Positions 1 through 9,606 are shown, counted from the first letter of the stretch. The stretch is DNA of 64,000 nucleotides from Corynebacterium amycolatum SK46 (GCF_000173655.1 NZ_ABZU01000011.1:1-64000); one strand, 5' to 3'. Notes: generated by a model not told the origin, from the letters alone. Made by a program: numbers and translations.

Positions 1-653
1 ATGACGCGGACCTGGCGAAGGTCTACACGACCTGGGGCGGCTACGCCTATGGTCGTGGCGTCGATGGAGAAGAGGCCGCTGACGATATGAAGACGGCTTA
101 CCGCCGTATTCAGGTTGCCGCGAAGAATGCCGATACCCGTGAGCACGATATCGCCGACTCCGATGACTACTTCCAGTTCCACGGCGGCATGATTGCCACG
201 GTCCGTGCGCTGACCGGTTCCGCTCCGGAGGCGTATGTGGGCGATTCCACGCGCCCGGACGCCGTGCGCACCCGCACCCTGCACGAGGAAACGCGACGTG
301 TCTTCCGAGCCCGCGTAGTCAACCCACGATGGATGCAGGCCATGCGTAACCACGGCTACAAGGGTGCCTTCGAAATGGCTGCCACGGTCGATTACCTCTT
401 CGGTTACGACGCGACGGCGCAGGTCATGGATGACTGGATGTACGAAACGCTTACCGACGAATACGTTGCGAACCCGGAAAACCGCGAGTTCTTTGAACAG
501 TCGAATCCGTGGGCTCTGCACGATATTTCCGAGCGCCTGATGGAAGCCGCCGAGCGCGGTATGTGGGAAAACCCTGACCAGGAACGCATGGATCTGCTGC
601 GCCAGACCTACCTGGATACAGAGGGCGACTTGGAGGAGCGCGCTGACCGCTAG
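1..653 (+). CDS. cobN: Cobaltochelatase subunit CobN, C-terminal part (5' truncated by window edge)
   Basis: The frame is open from base 3 and stops at TAG 651-653, so only about the last 216 residues are present. They match the C-terminal end of the very large CobN/BchH-type chelatase subunit: the motif WGGYAYGRG, then FQFHGGM, a tract with NPRWMQAMRNHGYKGAFEM, and an acidic C-terminus. In aerobic cobalamin synthesis CobN binds hydrogenobyrinate a,c-diamide and inserts cobalt with the CobS/CobT ATPase. An alternative is a CobN-like magnesium-chelatase-type protein of unknown metal. An internal ATG at 87 is not a real start because the conserved sequence continues upstream of it. Short direct repeats of GACCGCTAGGCG lie at and just after the stop (near 646 and 678). 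Confidence 0.88.
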   Translation, partial: DADLAKVYTTWGGYAYGRGVDGEEAADDMKTAYRRIQVAAKNADTREHDIADSDDYFQFHGGMIATVRALTGSAPEAYVGDSTRPDAVRTRTLHEETRRVFRARVVNPRWMQAMRNHGYKGAFEMAATVDYLFGYDATAQVMDDWMYETLTDEYVANPENREFFEQSNPWALHDISERLMEAAERGMWENPDQERMDLLRQTYLDTEGDLEERADR

Positions 654-751
654 GCGAATGATAGCTGACCGGTAGGCGACCGCTAGGCGTCGTCTGACCG
701 GCCGATAGCGGTAACCACTTGCTCATCTGGTGGCGGTTACACTGGGGAACT

Positions 752-1378
752 ATGAGCAAGTGGTTCACAATTATTTACCTCATCGCCGAGATTGCGGCCT
801 TTATCGCACTTGGTGAATGGATTGGCTACGGCTGGACCGTCCTGTTGGTTTTGGGCCTGTTCATTGTGGGGTTGGTCTTTGCCGCCATCGAGTTCAAGCG
901 CATCTACCAGAAGTTACTGCTGGATACTTCTCGTACGCTTACCGAGTACGGACAGAAGCATCCGGAGGAGGCAATCAAGCGCTCGGCAAAGGGCGCGGGG
1001 CACTTTGTGGCAGACTCGGCAATTCTGTTGGTTGGCTCCTGGCTGATTGCCCTGCCGGGTGTCGTCTCCACGGTTGTTGGTTTTCTCATGGTGCTGCCGC
1101 CGACTCGCTGGCTGATTCGTAAGAGCGGATCGGTGGCACTGCTCAACGGGCTCCGCAACTTCAGTGACCGCAGCATGATGGTGGTCTCTCAGTACGGCAT
1201 GAACCCAGGTGCTCAAGGCACAGGAGCTGGCGCTGGTGCTGGCGGTTTTTCGGGTTTCCCTGGATTCTCTGGTGGTTTCCCGGGCACGGACGGCAAGAGC
1301 TTCCCACAGGATAAAATCGTGCCACCGGCGCCGGACAACGCCTGGGATGATGACCAGGACGACAGCGACAAGCGCTAA
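752..1378 (+). CDS. fxsA: FxsA family cytoplasmic membrane protein
   Basis: 208 residues. The start at 752 (MSKWFTIIYL) is preferred over an in-frame ATG at 719, because the FxsA domain begins immediately after it. Several hydrophobic segments are visible (about residues 5-25, 28-48 and 90-120), followed by a Gly/Phe-rich tail (GAGAGAGGFSGFPGFSGGF) and an acidic end. The family takes its name from a protein that suppresses F-exclusion of phage T7 in E. coli; its cellular role is not established. The gene sits just upstream of lnt and ppm1, the same neighbourhood as in mycobacteria (Rv2053c-Rv2051c), which supports the call. Confidence 0.85.
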   Translation: MSKWFTIIYLIAEIAAFIALGEWIGYGWTVLLVLGLFIVGLVFAAIEFKRIYQKLLLDTSRTLTEYGQKHPEEAIKRSAKGAGHFVADSAILLVGSWLIALPGVVSTVVGFLMVLPPTRWLIRKSGSVALLNGLRNFSDRSMMVVSQYGMNPGAQGTGAGAGAGGFSGFPGFSGGFPGTDGKSFPQDKIVPPAPDNAWDDDQDDSDKR

Positions 1379-1416
1379 CTCAAAAACTCGCAAACGTAGA
1401 GAGCTCTCTTATACAA

Positions 1417-3105
1417 GTGCACACTAACCGCCAAGCGCGCTCCAGCGAGCACGGGAACGTCGCTCAGAAAGACGCTTCGAAAGACACTCCGGAGAATCCG
1501 AATCGCTGGCTGGCGCGCTTTCGCGCGCTTACGCTATTGAAGCAGCGCCTCCTTCTCGCCTTCATCGCAATCCTCGCTGGTGGATTGCAATTCTTAAGCT
1601 ATGCACCCATGAGCTGTTGGTGGACGGCCTGGATTGGCCTCGCCCTGCTCATTTTTGCCTACTTCTGCGCAGCCGATTGGAAATCCAGCGTCGTGGTGGG
1701 CTTTAGTTGGGCAACAGCGACGGCACTTTTCTCACTGCCGTGGATCGGCTCCTTCGTCGGCATTGGCCCCTACGTGGCGCTCTCAATTGTGCTGGGACTC
1801 CTCGCAATTCCGGCGGCGCTTGCGATGTGGCTGATTGCCCAATCCAGTTTCCCCCTCGCGCTGAAGCTCCCTGGCATGGCCGCTGCGCTCGTGGCGGGGG
1901 AGGCGCTGCTAGCCCGCTGGCCTTTCGGAGGCTTTCCCTGGCTCCGCGTTGCCTGGGGGCAAGTTGACGGCCCGTTGGCCCCAGCAGTGGCGATCGGCAG
2001 CACTGCATTGGTCACTTTCCTCGCTGCTTGCGTTGGTGCAGGACTGGTCGCGCTCACGCTACGTTCCTACGCAACCTCCGCCGCGCTTTTGGTGGGGGCG
2101 TTATTCATCGGCTGGGCTCTTCCTGCGTGGACCCAACCGCTGCCTGAGCCTACGGCCGCTGATAACACCCGTGTCGCGGTTATCCAGGGCAATGTTCCTC
2201 GCCTCGGTTTAGAGTTCAATGCCCAGCGCCGCGCAGTCCTGCAAAACCACGCCGATGCCACCAATGAGCTGGCACGACGTGTCCACCAAGGTAAGGAACA
2301 GCAACCGGACATCGTTATCTGGCCTGAAAACTCCTCCGACGTCAGCCCGTTTACGGATGGGGAAGCGGCACGCATTATCGAAAATGCCGCGATGAACATC
2401 GGCGCTCCCATCGTGGTCGGCACCTTTACCTACACCAATGGGGTGCAAAACACCATGGTGGTCTGGGATCCGCAGACCGGCCCCGGCGACCAGCACGAGA
2501 AAATCTATCTCCAGCCCTTCGGCGAGACCATGCCATTCCGCGAACTGCTGCGCCACGTTTCCGACATGGTCGCTCACGCCGGAGACATGACTCCGGGCAA
2601 CGGCGATGCCGTGGTCACAACGCCAGGCACAGATGGTTTAAAGAAGGTCAATCTAGGCGTGGCTACCTGTTACGAAGTGGTCTTCGACGGTGCCTTCCGC
2701 AACGCGGTCAACCACGGCGCAACCATGCTGGCCACACCCACAAACAACGCCACCTTCGGTTTCACCGACATGACCTACCAACAGCTGGCCATGAGCCGCA
2801 TGCGGGCCATGGAGTTCCAACGCGCCACGGCCGTCGCCGCAACCAGCGGTGTGAGCGCTATTGTGGATGCGCACGGAGACGTCGTAAAGCAGAGCAAAAT
2901 CTTCGAGCAGAAGGTACTCACCGAGACTTTGCCGCAGTACTCCCACCTGACTATTGCAGCCCGCTTCGGGACGTGGATTGAAGGTCTACTGACTGCATTC
3001 GGTATTCTTTGTGTGGTTGGTGCCGTCCTGCGTCGCCGTGGCGGAGATGCCAGGGCAGGCGCAGATGAAGTTGATGGCCGGGATACTGAGCAGAACATGC
3101 ACTAA
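1417..3105 (+). CDS. lnt: Apolipoprotein N-acyltransferase
   Basis: 562 residues with a GTG start. It transfers a third acyl chain to the N-terminal cysteine of lipoproteins in the membrane. About seven hydrophobic segments lie between residues 40 and 245, followed by a nitrilase-type domain (about 250-520). Expected catalytic residues are visible: Glu in IVIWPENSSD, Lys in HEKIYLQPFGE and the nucleophile Cys in VATCYEVVF. A final TM helix follows near 525-545. The basic, polar first 35 residues are cytoplasmic. The gene is followed 12 bp later by ppm1. In mycobacteria these two activities are one polypeptide; here they are separate, as in other corynebacteria. Confidence 0.95.
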   Translation: MHTNRQARSSEHGNVAQKDASKDTPENPNRWLARFRALTLLKQRLLLAFIAILAGGLQFLSYAPMSCWWTAWIGLALLIFAYFCAADWKSSVVVGFSWATATALFSLPWIGSFVGIGPYVALSIVLGLLAIPAALAMWLIAQSSFPLALKLPGMAAALVAGEALLARWPFGGFPWLRVAWGQVDGPLAPAVAIGSTALVTFLAACVGAGLVALTLRSYATSAALLVGALFIGWALPAWTQPLPEPTAADNTRVAVIQGNVPRLGLEFNAQRRAVLQNHADATNELARRVHQGKEQQPDIVIWPENSSDVSPFTDGEAARIIENAAMNIGAPIVVGTFTYTNGVQNTMVVWDPQTGPGDQHEKIYLQPFGETMPFRELLRHVSDMVAHAGDMTPGNGDAVVTTPGTDGLKKVNLGVATCYEVVFDGAFRNAVNHGATMLATPTNNATFGFTDMTYQQLAMSRMRAMEFQRATAVAATSGVSAIVDAHGDVVKQSKIFEQKVLTETLPQYSHLTIAARFGTWIEGLLTAFGILCVVGAVLRRRGGDARAGADEVDGRDTEQNMH

Positions 3106-3117
3106 GGAGAATCACGA

Positions 3118-3933
3118 GTGACTGCCCTAAATGAGTCGACGCTGGTTGTCATTCCCACTTTCAACGAGCGGGAAAACCTGCCGGGCGTGATTGCACGCCT
3201 GCGCGCAGCGGAGCCGAGCGTCGACATTTTGGTTGTCGATGACTCTTCACCAGACGGCACCGGTGAGCTCGCCGATGAAATCGCTGCCGCTGACAAGGCC
3301 GACAACAATGGCGAAGAGCACATCTACGTCCTGCACCGCGAGGGCAAGGGCGGTCTCTGGGGTGCGTACCGCGCGGGCTTCGCTTGGGGTCTCGAGCGCG
3401 ACTACGAGGTTCTCTGCGAGATGGATGCCGACGGCTCCCACGCACCAGAGCAGTTCCATCTGCTGCTGGAGAAGCTCGAGGACGGCGCCGATGTCGTCAT
3501 CGGTTCCCGCTACATTCCGGGCGGCAAGACCGTCAACTGGCCAATGAGCCGTCAGGTTCTCTCCCGCGGCGGCAACCTCTACATCTCGCTGGCGCTCGGC
3601 GCGGGCATCTCGGATATCACCGCTGGCTACCGTGCTTATCGACGGGAAGTTCTCGAGACCCTCGACCTCGAGAGCATTGGCAAGGCTGCGTACCTATTCC
3701 AGACCGAGCTCGCCTTTGAGGCTGTACAGGCGGGTTTCCTGGTGGAAGAGGTTCCGATCACCTTTACTGAGCGCGAGTACGGCGAGTCCAAGATGGATGG
3801 CAGCTTTGTGAAGCAGTCTCTGCTGCAGGTCACCAAATGGGGATTCAAGCACCGCTCGCAGCAGGTGAAAAACCTGGGGTCGGAGATTGGTCGCCTGGCC
3901 GGTCACGAGATTAAGCAGCGATTCCGCAAGTAG
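3118..3933 (+). CDS. ppm1: Polyprenol monophosphomannose synthase (GT2)
   Basis: 271 residues with a GTG start and the ribosome site AAGGAG just upstream. This is a family 2 glycosyltransferase: it starts with VVIPTFNERENLPGVI, then VVDDSSPDGTGE and the metal-binding EMDADGSH (DXD-like). It makes polyprenyl-phosphate mannose from GDP-mannose, the donor for lipomannan/LAM and protein O-mannosylation. No C-terminal TM helices are present, so membrane recruitment would rely on its partner Lnt, encoded just upstream. It is the last gene of the fxsA-lnt-ppm1 unit and converges on rbpA. Confidence 0.93.
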   Translation: MTALNESTLVVIPTFNERENLPGVIARLRAAEPSVDILVVDDSSPDGTGELADEIAAADKADNNGEEHIYVLHREGKGGLWGAYRAGFAWGLERDYEVLCEMDADGSHAPEQFHLLLEKLEDGADVVIGSRYIPGGKTVNWPMSRQVLSRGGNLYISLALGAGISDITAGYRAYRREVLETLDLESIGKAAYLFQTELAFEAVQAGFLVEEVPITFTEREYGESKMDGSFVKQSLLQVTKWGFKHRSQQVKNLGSEIGRLAGHEIKQRFRK

Positions 3934-4005
3934 GGCAACCCTAAAAATTGCGGCCCGCAGTCAGTAACTCGGCTCGGTCCGCCGCCGCTAGCCATAAAGG
4001 AAAAA

Positions 4006-4042
4006 CGGGCCCGAATAAGGAGCACAACCTTATCCGGACCCG
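4006..4042 (-). terminator. Terminator between ppm1 and rbpA
   Basis: A 15-base inverted repeat (CGGGCCCGAATAAGG and CCTTATCCGGACCCG, two G-U pairs) with a 7-base loop. It is preceded on the plus strand by AAAAA, which reads as a U-tract after the hairpin for transcripts coming from rbpA. Confidence 0.75.
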
Positions 4043-4103
4043 AACTTCAGTGTTTGATTGACGGCTACAAAGCTCTAAAGCTCGAACCTAACCAGCTCAA
4101 ATC

Positions 4104-4493
4104 TTAAGCGTTCTTCTCTGCCTCTTCGGCTTCCTTCTGAGCCTTCAGCAGGCGAGCGGCGTTACGACGACGCTTGCGCAGCAAGTCAACGCGCTCATCC
4201 AGCAGCACGTCAAGCTCCTCAATGGAGCGGCGCTCACGGAGCATGTCCCAGTGAGTCCGCGGCGGCTTCACCGGCTTAGCCTCAGTGCCTTCGCCTTCAA
4301 CCAGCTCACCAATCTGACCATTCTTGCACAGCCATTCACCTGGAATTTCCGCGTCATCCGCGAATGGGACCTCGAAGATCTCACCGGATTCAGTGCGGTA
4401 GCGGACCATCATTCGCGGCGCGAGGTCATGATCGCGATCGGTCTCATACGAAACGGCGCCCATGCGACTGCCACGAAGAACTCGATCTGCCAT
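4104..4493 (-). CDS. rbpA: RNA polymerase-binding protein RbpA
   Basis: 129 residues. The start at 4493 (MADRVLRGSRMGAVSYE) is chosen because it matches the family N-terminus and follows an AAAGGGGG ribosome site; a longer in-frame ATG upstream is not needed. RbpA is an actinobacterial transcription factor that binds the RNA polymerase beta' subunit and group 1/2 sigma factors and stabilises the open promoter complex. Visible parts are the RbpA core (RYRTESGEIFEVPFADDAEIPGEW...CKNG) and the basic/helical sigma-interaction region (WDMLRERRSIEELDVLLDERV). Position next to ppm1 is conserved in actinobacteria. Confidence 0.95.
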   Translation of the reverse strand: MADRVLRGSRMGAVSYETDRDHDLAPRMMVRYRTESGEIFEVPFADDAEIPGEWLCKNGQIGELVEGEGTEAKPVKPPRTHWDMLRERRSIEELDVLLDERVDLLRKRRRNAARLLKAQKEAEEAEKNA

Positions 4494-4574
4494 GTGGAAC
4501 GTGCCCCCTTTGGTAGAAATACTAGACCACACATTATAACGCCTTAATCTGTATTCATGCCATAATTGACTTCT

Positions 4575-4967
4575 GTGTCAGATCAAAAGCCGAGCACAAC
4601 TACCGCCAATTGCCAGTGGTGCGGCCGCGAAATGGAGGTCGCCATCCGCGGTCGCCGTCGCAAATTCTGCAGCCAAGCCTGCCGGCAGCGCGCGTATGAA
4701 AAACGCACCGGCGTAGCAAAAGGCGCCTCCAGGCCAATCGCCGAGCGAATCAATTCGGATCTCACGCTGAAGACCGCCACCGATGCCACGAGCAGGCCGG
4801 CGGGCGATGACGTCGTAAAGCGAATAGGGGACGGGCTCTTCGAAGTACGTTGTCTCGCCGAAGACTTGCGCACCGCGCTTGACGACGGCATGGAGACCGC
4901 CGTCCTGCAGGAGATTACGCAGGAATTGATTATGAAAACGCGTGAGGTGGAACGGTTTATCCCATAG
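4575..4967 (+). CDS. Small Cys-motif (zinc-ribbon-like) protein of unknown function
   Basis: 130 residues from GTG 4575 (VSDQKPST); TTG 4566 is an alternative. The N-terminal 45 residues carry CQWCGREM, RRRKFCSQACRQRAYEKRTG, a CxxC...CxxxC arrangement that looks like a small zinc ribbon with a basic, possibly nucleic-acid-binding, tail. The C-terminal half is a predicted helical segment. It is divergent from rbpA (about 80 bp between starts). I do not recognise a named function. Confidence 0.7.
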   Translation: MSDQKPSTTTANCQWCGREMEVAIRGRRRKFCSQACRQRAYEKRTGVAKGASRPIAERINSDLTLKTATDATSRPAGDDVVKRIGDGLFEVRCLAEDLRTALDDGMETAVLQEITQELIMKTREVERFIP

Positions 4968-4984
4968 CGGATTAAAAGGATAGG

Positions 4985-5695
4985 ATGAGCACTATGAATT
5001 CTGGTGTCCGTAAGTCAATTATTACTTTGATAGCCGTTGCAGTTGTTGCGCTCGCAATTGTTATTGTGGGGCCAGTTTTGTATCGCGTTTTCACGCATGA
5101 AGGGGTGCGTACTGGGGATTTCGAGGCCACGGAGCTGCCTGCAGCAACGACTGATGCGAATGGCACCTGGAAGATTGTCGGTGGCGACAACTCGCAGAAC
5201 ACCTCCGTTGGCTTTACTTTTAACGAAGTACTGCCGGGCAGCAGGAGGACGACGTCCGGCTCGACCCACGATGTCACCGGCAAGCTAAAGGTTGCTGACA
5301 ATAAGCTTGAGGACGCATCCATTGTTGTTGACATGGCAACTCTGACTAGCGATATTGAACGTCGTGACATCAATGTCCGCAACAATATTTTCAGCGTTGA
5401 GCAGTACCCAGAAGCTAAGTTTGAGCTTGCAGAGCCGCTCGATATTTCAAGCATTCCAGATAACGGTCAGTGGGCGAATATCGAGATTCCGGGACGCCTG
5501 ACCATCCGCGGTGTCACCAATGATGTCACCGTGCCAATGAAGGCTGCTCGTACCGAAAACCTGGTTTTACTGTCGGGCACTCTGCCAATCAACCGCCTGG
5601 ATTACAACGTGCGCCTGCCACAGTTTGTAGCTGCATCCATCGAGGAGAACGGCGAACTGAATCTACGCATTGTCGCGGAGAAGCAGGACGCGTAG
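4985..5695 (+). CDS. YceI-family protein with N-terminal membrane anchor
   Basis: 236 residues. A TM segment (about residues 11-33) is followed by an extracytoplasmic YceI domain: GTWKIVGGDNSQNTSVGF, a middle DIERRDINVRNNIF and the end RLTIRGVTNDVTVPM...LPINRLDYNV. YceI proteins form lipocalin-like barrels that bind polyisoprenoids or other amphiphiles; the ligand here is unknown. ATG 4994 is an alternative start. It begins 17 bp after the small Cys-motif gene and may be cotranscribed with it. Confidence 0.88.
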   Translation: MSTMNSGVRKSIITLIAVAVVALAIVIVGPVLYRVFTHEGVRTGDFEATELPAATTDANGTWKIVGGDNSQNTSVGFTFNEVLPGSRRTTSGSTHDVTGKLKVADNKLEDASIVVDMATLTSDIERRDINVRNNIFSVEQYPEAKFELAEPLDISSIPDNGQWANIEIPGRLTIRGVTNDVTVPMKAARTENLVLLSGTLPINRLDYNVRLPQFVAASIEENGELNLRIVAEKQDA

Positions 5696-5875
5696 GTTTC
5701 AGCTGGCAGGCACCGCCATCTAAAGAGAATCGCAGCGGAGCTAATCCGAAAGAGGCTCCTAGCCAGCGAAAATATGCCCTTTTTCGTCACTGTGACGTAA
5801 TAAGCCCATTCAGTCACACACCACAGAAGCCCCGCTAAAAACAATTTTGGTGGGCTAGTTGGGAGTCACAACGAT

Positions 5876-6094
5876 ATGAACACCTACGAAGCAATGTTGC
5901 TCGCACGAAAGGTGCGAATGGTGCTACTGATTATCTTCATTGCATTCGTGGCCTACAAGGGTGTGTGGTGGCTCGTGGCTGTCGGCATATTTCTGATTGG
6001 CATGACACTGTGGCAGAACAAGCGACTGCGGGAAGAGATTGCCGTCCGCAACGCAGATGAGCTTGCAGCGGACACCAAGGCCAATGAGCAATAA
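5876..6094 (+). CDS. Small membrane protein
   Basis: 72 residues: a short N-terminus, two closely spaced hydrophobic segments (about 14-30 and 31-45) and a charged C-terminal tail (NKRLREEIAVRNADELAAD). No family recognised. The upstream region carries GGGAG near the start. The topology suggests a two-pass inner-membrane protein. Confidence 0.6.
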   Translation: MNTYEAMLLARKVRMVLLIIFIAFVAYKGVWWLVAVGIFLIGMTLWQNKRLREEIAVRNADELAADTKANEQ

Positions 6095-6302
6095 GCTCGA
6101 CGGCGCAGATTAAGCGCCGAGGTAAAACATAGCGACAGAAAAGGCGACAGCTCTGGAATCCCAGAAAACCCCAGGGCTGACCACTTTCAATATTTGTCCG
6201 ATAATATACATTATGACATTTTGGCCTTAGAGTCCCGCCCTCCCCATTACCGCCGATGCGCCATTGCCGTCAGAATTCAGAAATTTTTAGTAAGATTCCC
6301 CC

Positions 6303-6491
6303 ATGCCTGATTTCTCAGACACATCCAGTAGTTCAGACAGAACCGACACGTCAGATCGACCTGACTCGTCCGACGACCCTGAGCCTCGAGCCAACGTAGA
6401 CAGGCTCACTGTAGCCACAGTAAGCGCAATCACCGTAGCAACCGCAGCATCCTCAGCGACCGCAGCAAACACTTCAGGTGATGCCGCGTGA
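6303..6491 (+). CDS. Possible short Ser/Asp/Thr/Ala-rich leader peptide coupled to the CNNM gene
   Basis: 62 residues of low complexity: SSSSDRTDTSDRPDSSDD followed by an Ala/Thr/Val-rich half. Its stop overlaps the GTG start of the downstream CNNM gene (GTGA at 6488-6491), the pattern of translational coupling. A TAAGAT box ends 7 bases before its ATG, which would give a leaderless transcript. The other reading is that this is untranslated leader with chance coding; compositional bias prevents a firm call. Confidence 0.4.
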   Translation: MPDFSDTSSSSDRTDTSDRPDSSDDPEPRANVDRLTVATVSAITVATAASSATAANTSGDAA

Positions 6492-7924
6492 TTGTATCCG
6501 CGCTCATCGTATTAGCGGTCTTTCTTTTTCTCGTTTTCGCCAACGCAACTTTCGTTGCTGTCGAGTTTTCCTACCTCACGGTTAATAGGAACGACGTCAA
6601 GAAGGCCGCAAACGCCGGCTCAAAGTCCGCATATTTAGTAGACCGAGCTCTATCACGCACCTCTACAAACCTCTCCGGCGCACAGCTGGGCATTACAGTC
6701 ACCAGCCTTGTTGCTGGTTTCCTGACCGGACCTTCCCTGGGCGTGCTCCTGGAAGCCGCTTTTGGTGGCACGAGCATCTCTCCCGCCACCGTCACTGCAA
6801 TCAGCACTACGGGCGCTTTCATTATCGCGACCTTCACTCAAATGGTCTTTGGCGAACTCGTCCCCAAAAACTGGGCCATCGCCGAGCCCACTAAAGTCGC
6901 AAACCTCGTGGTCAGACCACAGAATGCCTTCATGTTCGCATTCGGCTGGCTGGTCTGGCTACTCAACAGCGCGGCTAATTGGGTGCTAAAACGGCTCGGC
7001 TTTTCCCCTGAGGAAGAGGTTGCCAGTGCCAGGACAGCGGAGGAACTCCGTGCCGTCGTCACGCACTCTAGCGATGAAGGAAAGATTAACCCGCAGACCG
7101 CAGAGTTGGTGGCGCGATCGATTGAGTTCGGCGAGCGCACGGCGGCTGATGTGATGACGCCACGCACGCAGATTATCTTTATCGAAGATCAGAGCGTCGC
7201 AGAGATGCTGACGGTCGTCGCGGACTCTGGGCACGCCCGCTTCCCTGTCGTTGGCAACAGTGTCGACGACATTCGCGGCGTGGTGCATTACACCGACCTG
7301 CTCAGCGTGCCACACGCACAACGCTTGACGACGTCGGCTGCGAGCCTGGCCAAAGATGTACTCGTGGTGAACGACTCGACCACACTTGATCCGCTGATGC
7401 GTCAACTGCGTGAGGATGCATACCAGTTCGCGGTGGTCGTCGATGAGTACGGCGGCACGGACGGCATTGTGACGTTGGAGGATCTCGTCGAGGAAATCGT
7501 CGGTGAAATTGACGATGAACAGGACGATCGTTCGTTGCTCTACAGCCGGATTAGCCCCAATACGGTGATTGTTTCCGGTCTCATGCGCCCTGATGAGTTG
7601 GGAGAGATCCTAAACCTGGTCCTGCCGGAGGGCGAAGAATCCGACACGATTGGTGGATTTATCACCGAACGCCTAGACCGCATGCCTCGCTTCGGCGACA
7701 CTGTCACGGTCGAAGCCACCGACCACGAAAACCTCAATGAGGAGAACTTGCCTACCACCGCTGAAGTCGCTTTTCGCGTCGAGCGCATGGCACGTCACCG
7801 CGTTGGCCGTATTCGCGTCCAGGTGGACCGCGCCGGCAACAAGGTCGCGCACACGAATGAAGGCGCTCACCAGGACGGCACCAATCACAACCACGTCGAG
7901 CATAACAGCGAAAAGGAGGGCTAA
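6488..7924 (+). CDS. CNNM/DUF21 transporter-like protein with CBS pair and CorC_HlyC domain
   Basis: 478 residues, GTG start. Order: DUF21/CNNM transmembrane domain (about 1-190, with [15 protein letters not shown] and [14 protein letters not shown]), two CBS domains (about 205-335, [13 protein letters not shown] and [25 protein letters not shown]), then a CorC_HlyC domain to about 435 and a His/Asn-rich tail. Often labelled 'hemolysin', but the family is linked to magnesium/cobalt efflux (MpfA, CorC). It heads a two-gene unit, 3 bp before the frameshifted paralogue, and mirrors the intact pair at 20217-22813. Confidence 0.9.
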   Translation: MIVSALIVLAVFLFLVFANATFVAVEFSYLTVNRNDVKKAANAGSKSAYLVDRALSRTSTNLSGAQLGITVTSLVAGFLTGPSLGVLLEAAFGGTSISPATVTAISTTGAFIIATFTQMVFGELVPKNWAIAEPTKVANLVVRPQNAFMFAFGWLVWLLNSAANWVLKRLGFSPEEEVASARTAEELRAVVTHSSDEGKINPQTAELVARSIEFGERTAADVMTPRTQIIFIEDQSVAEMLTVVADSGHARFPVVGNSVDDIRGVVHYTDLLSVPHAQRLTTSAASLAKDVLVVNDSTTLDPLMRQLREDAYQFAVVVDEYGGTDGIVTLEDLVEEIVGEIDDEQDDRSLLYSRISPNTVIVSGLMRPDELGEILNLVLPEGEESDTIGGFITERLDRMPRFGDTVTVEATDHENLNEENLPTTAEVAFRVERMARHRVGRIRVQVDRAGNKVAHTNEGAHQDGTNHNHVEHNSEKEG

Positions 7925-7927
7925 ATC

Positions 7928-8964
7928 ATGCCACTACTTACTCTTATTTTGCTGTTAGCCCTCAATGCCTGGTTTGTCGCCGCTGAATTTGCGATGGTAT
8001 CGGCTCGCCGCGATCAAATTGAACCGGATGCCGTCAGCGGCTCTACCAGCGCAAAGTACGCGCTGCGCGGTATCGAGAACGTGTCGGTCTCCCTGGCGGC
8101 AACACAGCTGGGTATCACCGCCTGTTCCCTGCTCATTGGTGCCGTCGGTGAGCCTGCGATTGCGCACTTCTTCGAGCCCTATATGACAGCACTGGGACTC
8201 CCCGCGGGCACCGCCCACGTGGTTGCGCTGGTGTTGGCGCTGCTGATTGTCACATTCTTACACATGGTTGTTGGCGAAATGGTGCCGAAGAACATCGCTA
8301 TTGCGGCCCCCAGTCCGACGGCGAAGTTCGTGGCTATTCCGCTGTATGTGATCGTGCGGGTGCTCAAACCGGTTATCTGGGCGATGAATACGACCGCGAA
8401 CATCGTGGTTCGCAAGGTTCTCCGCGCCACTCGAAGGACGAGGTCGATTCCTCCTTCACCGCTAGTCAGGTGCAGGATTTCGTCGCCGAGTCCGGGCGCC
8501 AGGGGCTTCTCGACAATGACGAGCTCGCGCTCCTCCACAAAGCTCTCGGCTTCGAGCATCTCACCGCCGCGGATGTCACTATGGAACGCGACACCCTCGT
8601 CACCATTGGCCCCGACGCCACCGTCGCCGACATCGAAGAGCTCAGCGCACGCACGCGCTTTTCCCGTTTCCCCATCACTGATACCGACGGCAGCTTCATC
8701 GGATACATTCACGTCAAGGATTTGCTCTCGCTTGACGACGGTCACCGCGACCGACCTTTCCCGCGGAATCTGATTCGCACCTTCGCAAGCGTCAGCCCTG
8801 ATGCCAAGCTCCAGTCGGTCATGCGGCTTATGCAGCGCGAGCAGGCTCACTTCGCCTTGGTGACGGAGGAAAATAGTACTTCGGAGAGCTCTGTCAACGG
8901 AATCGTTGCGCTGGAGGACGTACTAGAAGAGCTCGTCGGCGAAGTCCGCCAGGCAACAGCCTAG
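7928..8964 (+). pseudogene. Second CNNM/DUF21-CBS gene, broken by a one-base frameshift
   Basis: The first frame encodes the DUF21 membrane domain (MPLLTLILLLALNAWFVAAE ... VGEMVPKNIAIAAP) up to VRKVLRAT near 8431. The CBS part then continues in the next frame as KDEVDSSFTASQVQDFVAES...IGYIHVKDLL...NGIVALEDVLEELVGEV, stopping at 8964. Restoring one C at about 8431-8433 (ACTC-GAAG to ACTCCGAAG) joins both halves as ATPKDEV without loss. The paralogue at 21599 has the same uninterrupted architecture. It is either a recent null mutation or a sequencing/assembly error in a CC run. As written, translation in the first frame ends at 8773 with nonsense residues. Confidence 0.88.
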
Positions 8965-9028
8965 CGAGCGCGCCGACGAGCCCCGTCGATTCCAGCTGGT
9001 TACTTGCTGCTGAAAGCTAGTTAGTTAA

Positions 9029-9526
9029 TTACTTCAGTGCAGCCAGCGCGGAGTCGTAGTCCGGCTCCGTGGTGATCTCATCGACCAGCTGGTTGTAAAT
9101 GACCTTGCCCTCTTCGTCAGCGATGACTACGGCACGAGCAAGCAGGCCAGCGAGCGGGCCATCCTGCTGGACAACACCGAAGGCTTCGCCGAAGCCGTGG
9201 CGGAAGTCCGAGGCAACCTCAACGTTGTCCAGGCCTTCTGCAGCGCAGAAGCGGCCGAGAGCGAACGGCAGGTCACGGGAAACATTAACCACGACGGTGT
9301 TGTCCAGCCCAGCAGCGTCCTCGTTGAAGTGACGCACCGAAGCTGCACAAACACCAGTGTCTACCGACGGGAAGATGTTGTAGACGACCTTCTTACCAGC
9401 GAAGGTCTCATTGGTGACCTCACCGAGGTCACCACCGGTGAGGGTAAACTCCGGAGCCTTGTTGCCCACCTGAGGCAGGTCTCCGGAAAGCTGGACTGGG
9501 TTGGACTGAAATGCGGTTTGTGTCAT
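9029..9526 (-). CDS. tpx: Thiol peroxidase (Tpx, atypical 2-Cys peroxiredoxin)
   Basis: 165 residues, ATG with AAAAAGGG upstream. A thioredoxin-fold peroxiredoxin that reduces hydrogen and alkyl peroxides using thioredoxin. The peroxidatic Cys lies in [16 protein letters not shown] and the resolving Cys in [10 protein letters not shown], both at the usual Tpx positions (about 60 and 94). The C-terminal [21 protein letters not shown] matches the family. Monocistronic and divergent from the Lrp-like gene. Confidence 0.95.
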   Translation of the reverse strand: MTQTAFQSNPVQLSGDLPQVGNKAPEFTLTGGDLGEVTNETFAGKKVVYNIFPSVDTGVCAASVRHFNEDAAGLDNTVVVNVSRDLPFALGRFCAAEGLDNVEVASDFRHGFGEAFGVVQQDGPLAGLLARAVVIADEEGKVIYNQLVDEITTEPDYDSALAALK

Positions 9527-9606
9527 AGCGCCCTTTTTACCGCCTTTCGTCCGGATCCTCCAGGCTGTTTCCTGGAAATCAGTAGAATCGTGACAGAAAT
9601 GAAATT

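Noticed and set aside
8470..8964. Separate CBS-domain gene
   Set aside because: It is the 3' half of the frameshifted CNNM gene; the preceding residues in this frame continue the conserved sequence upstream of any start.
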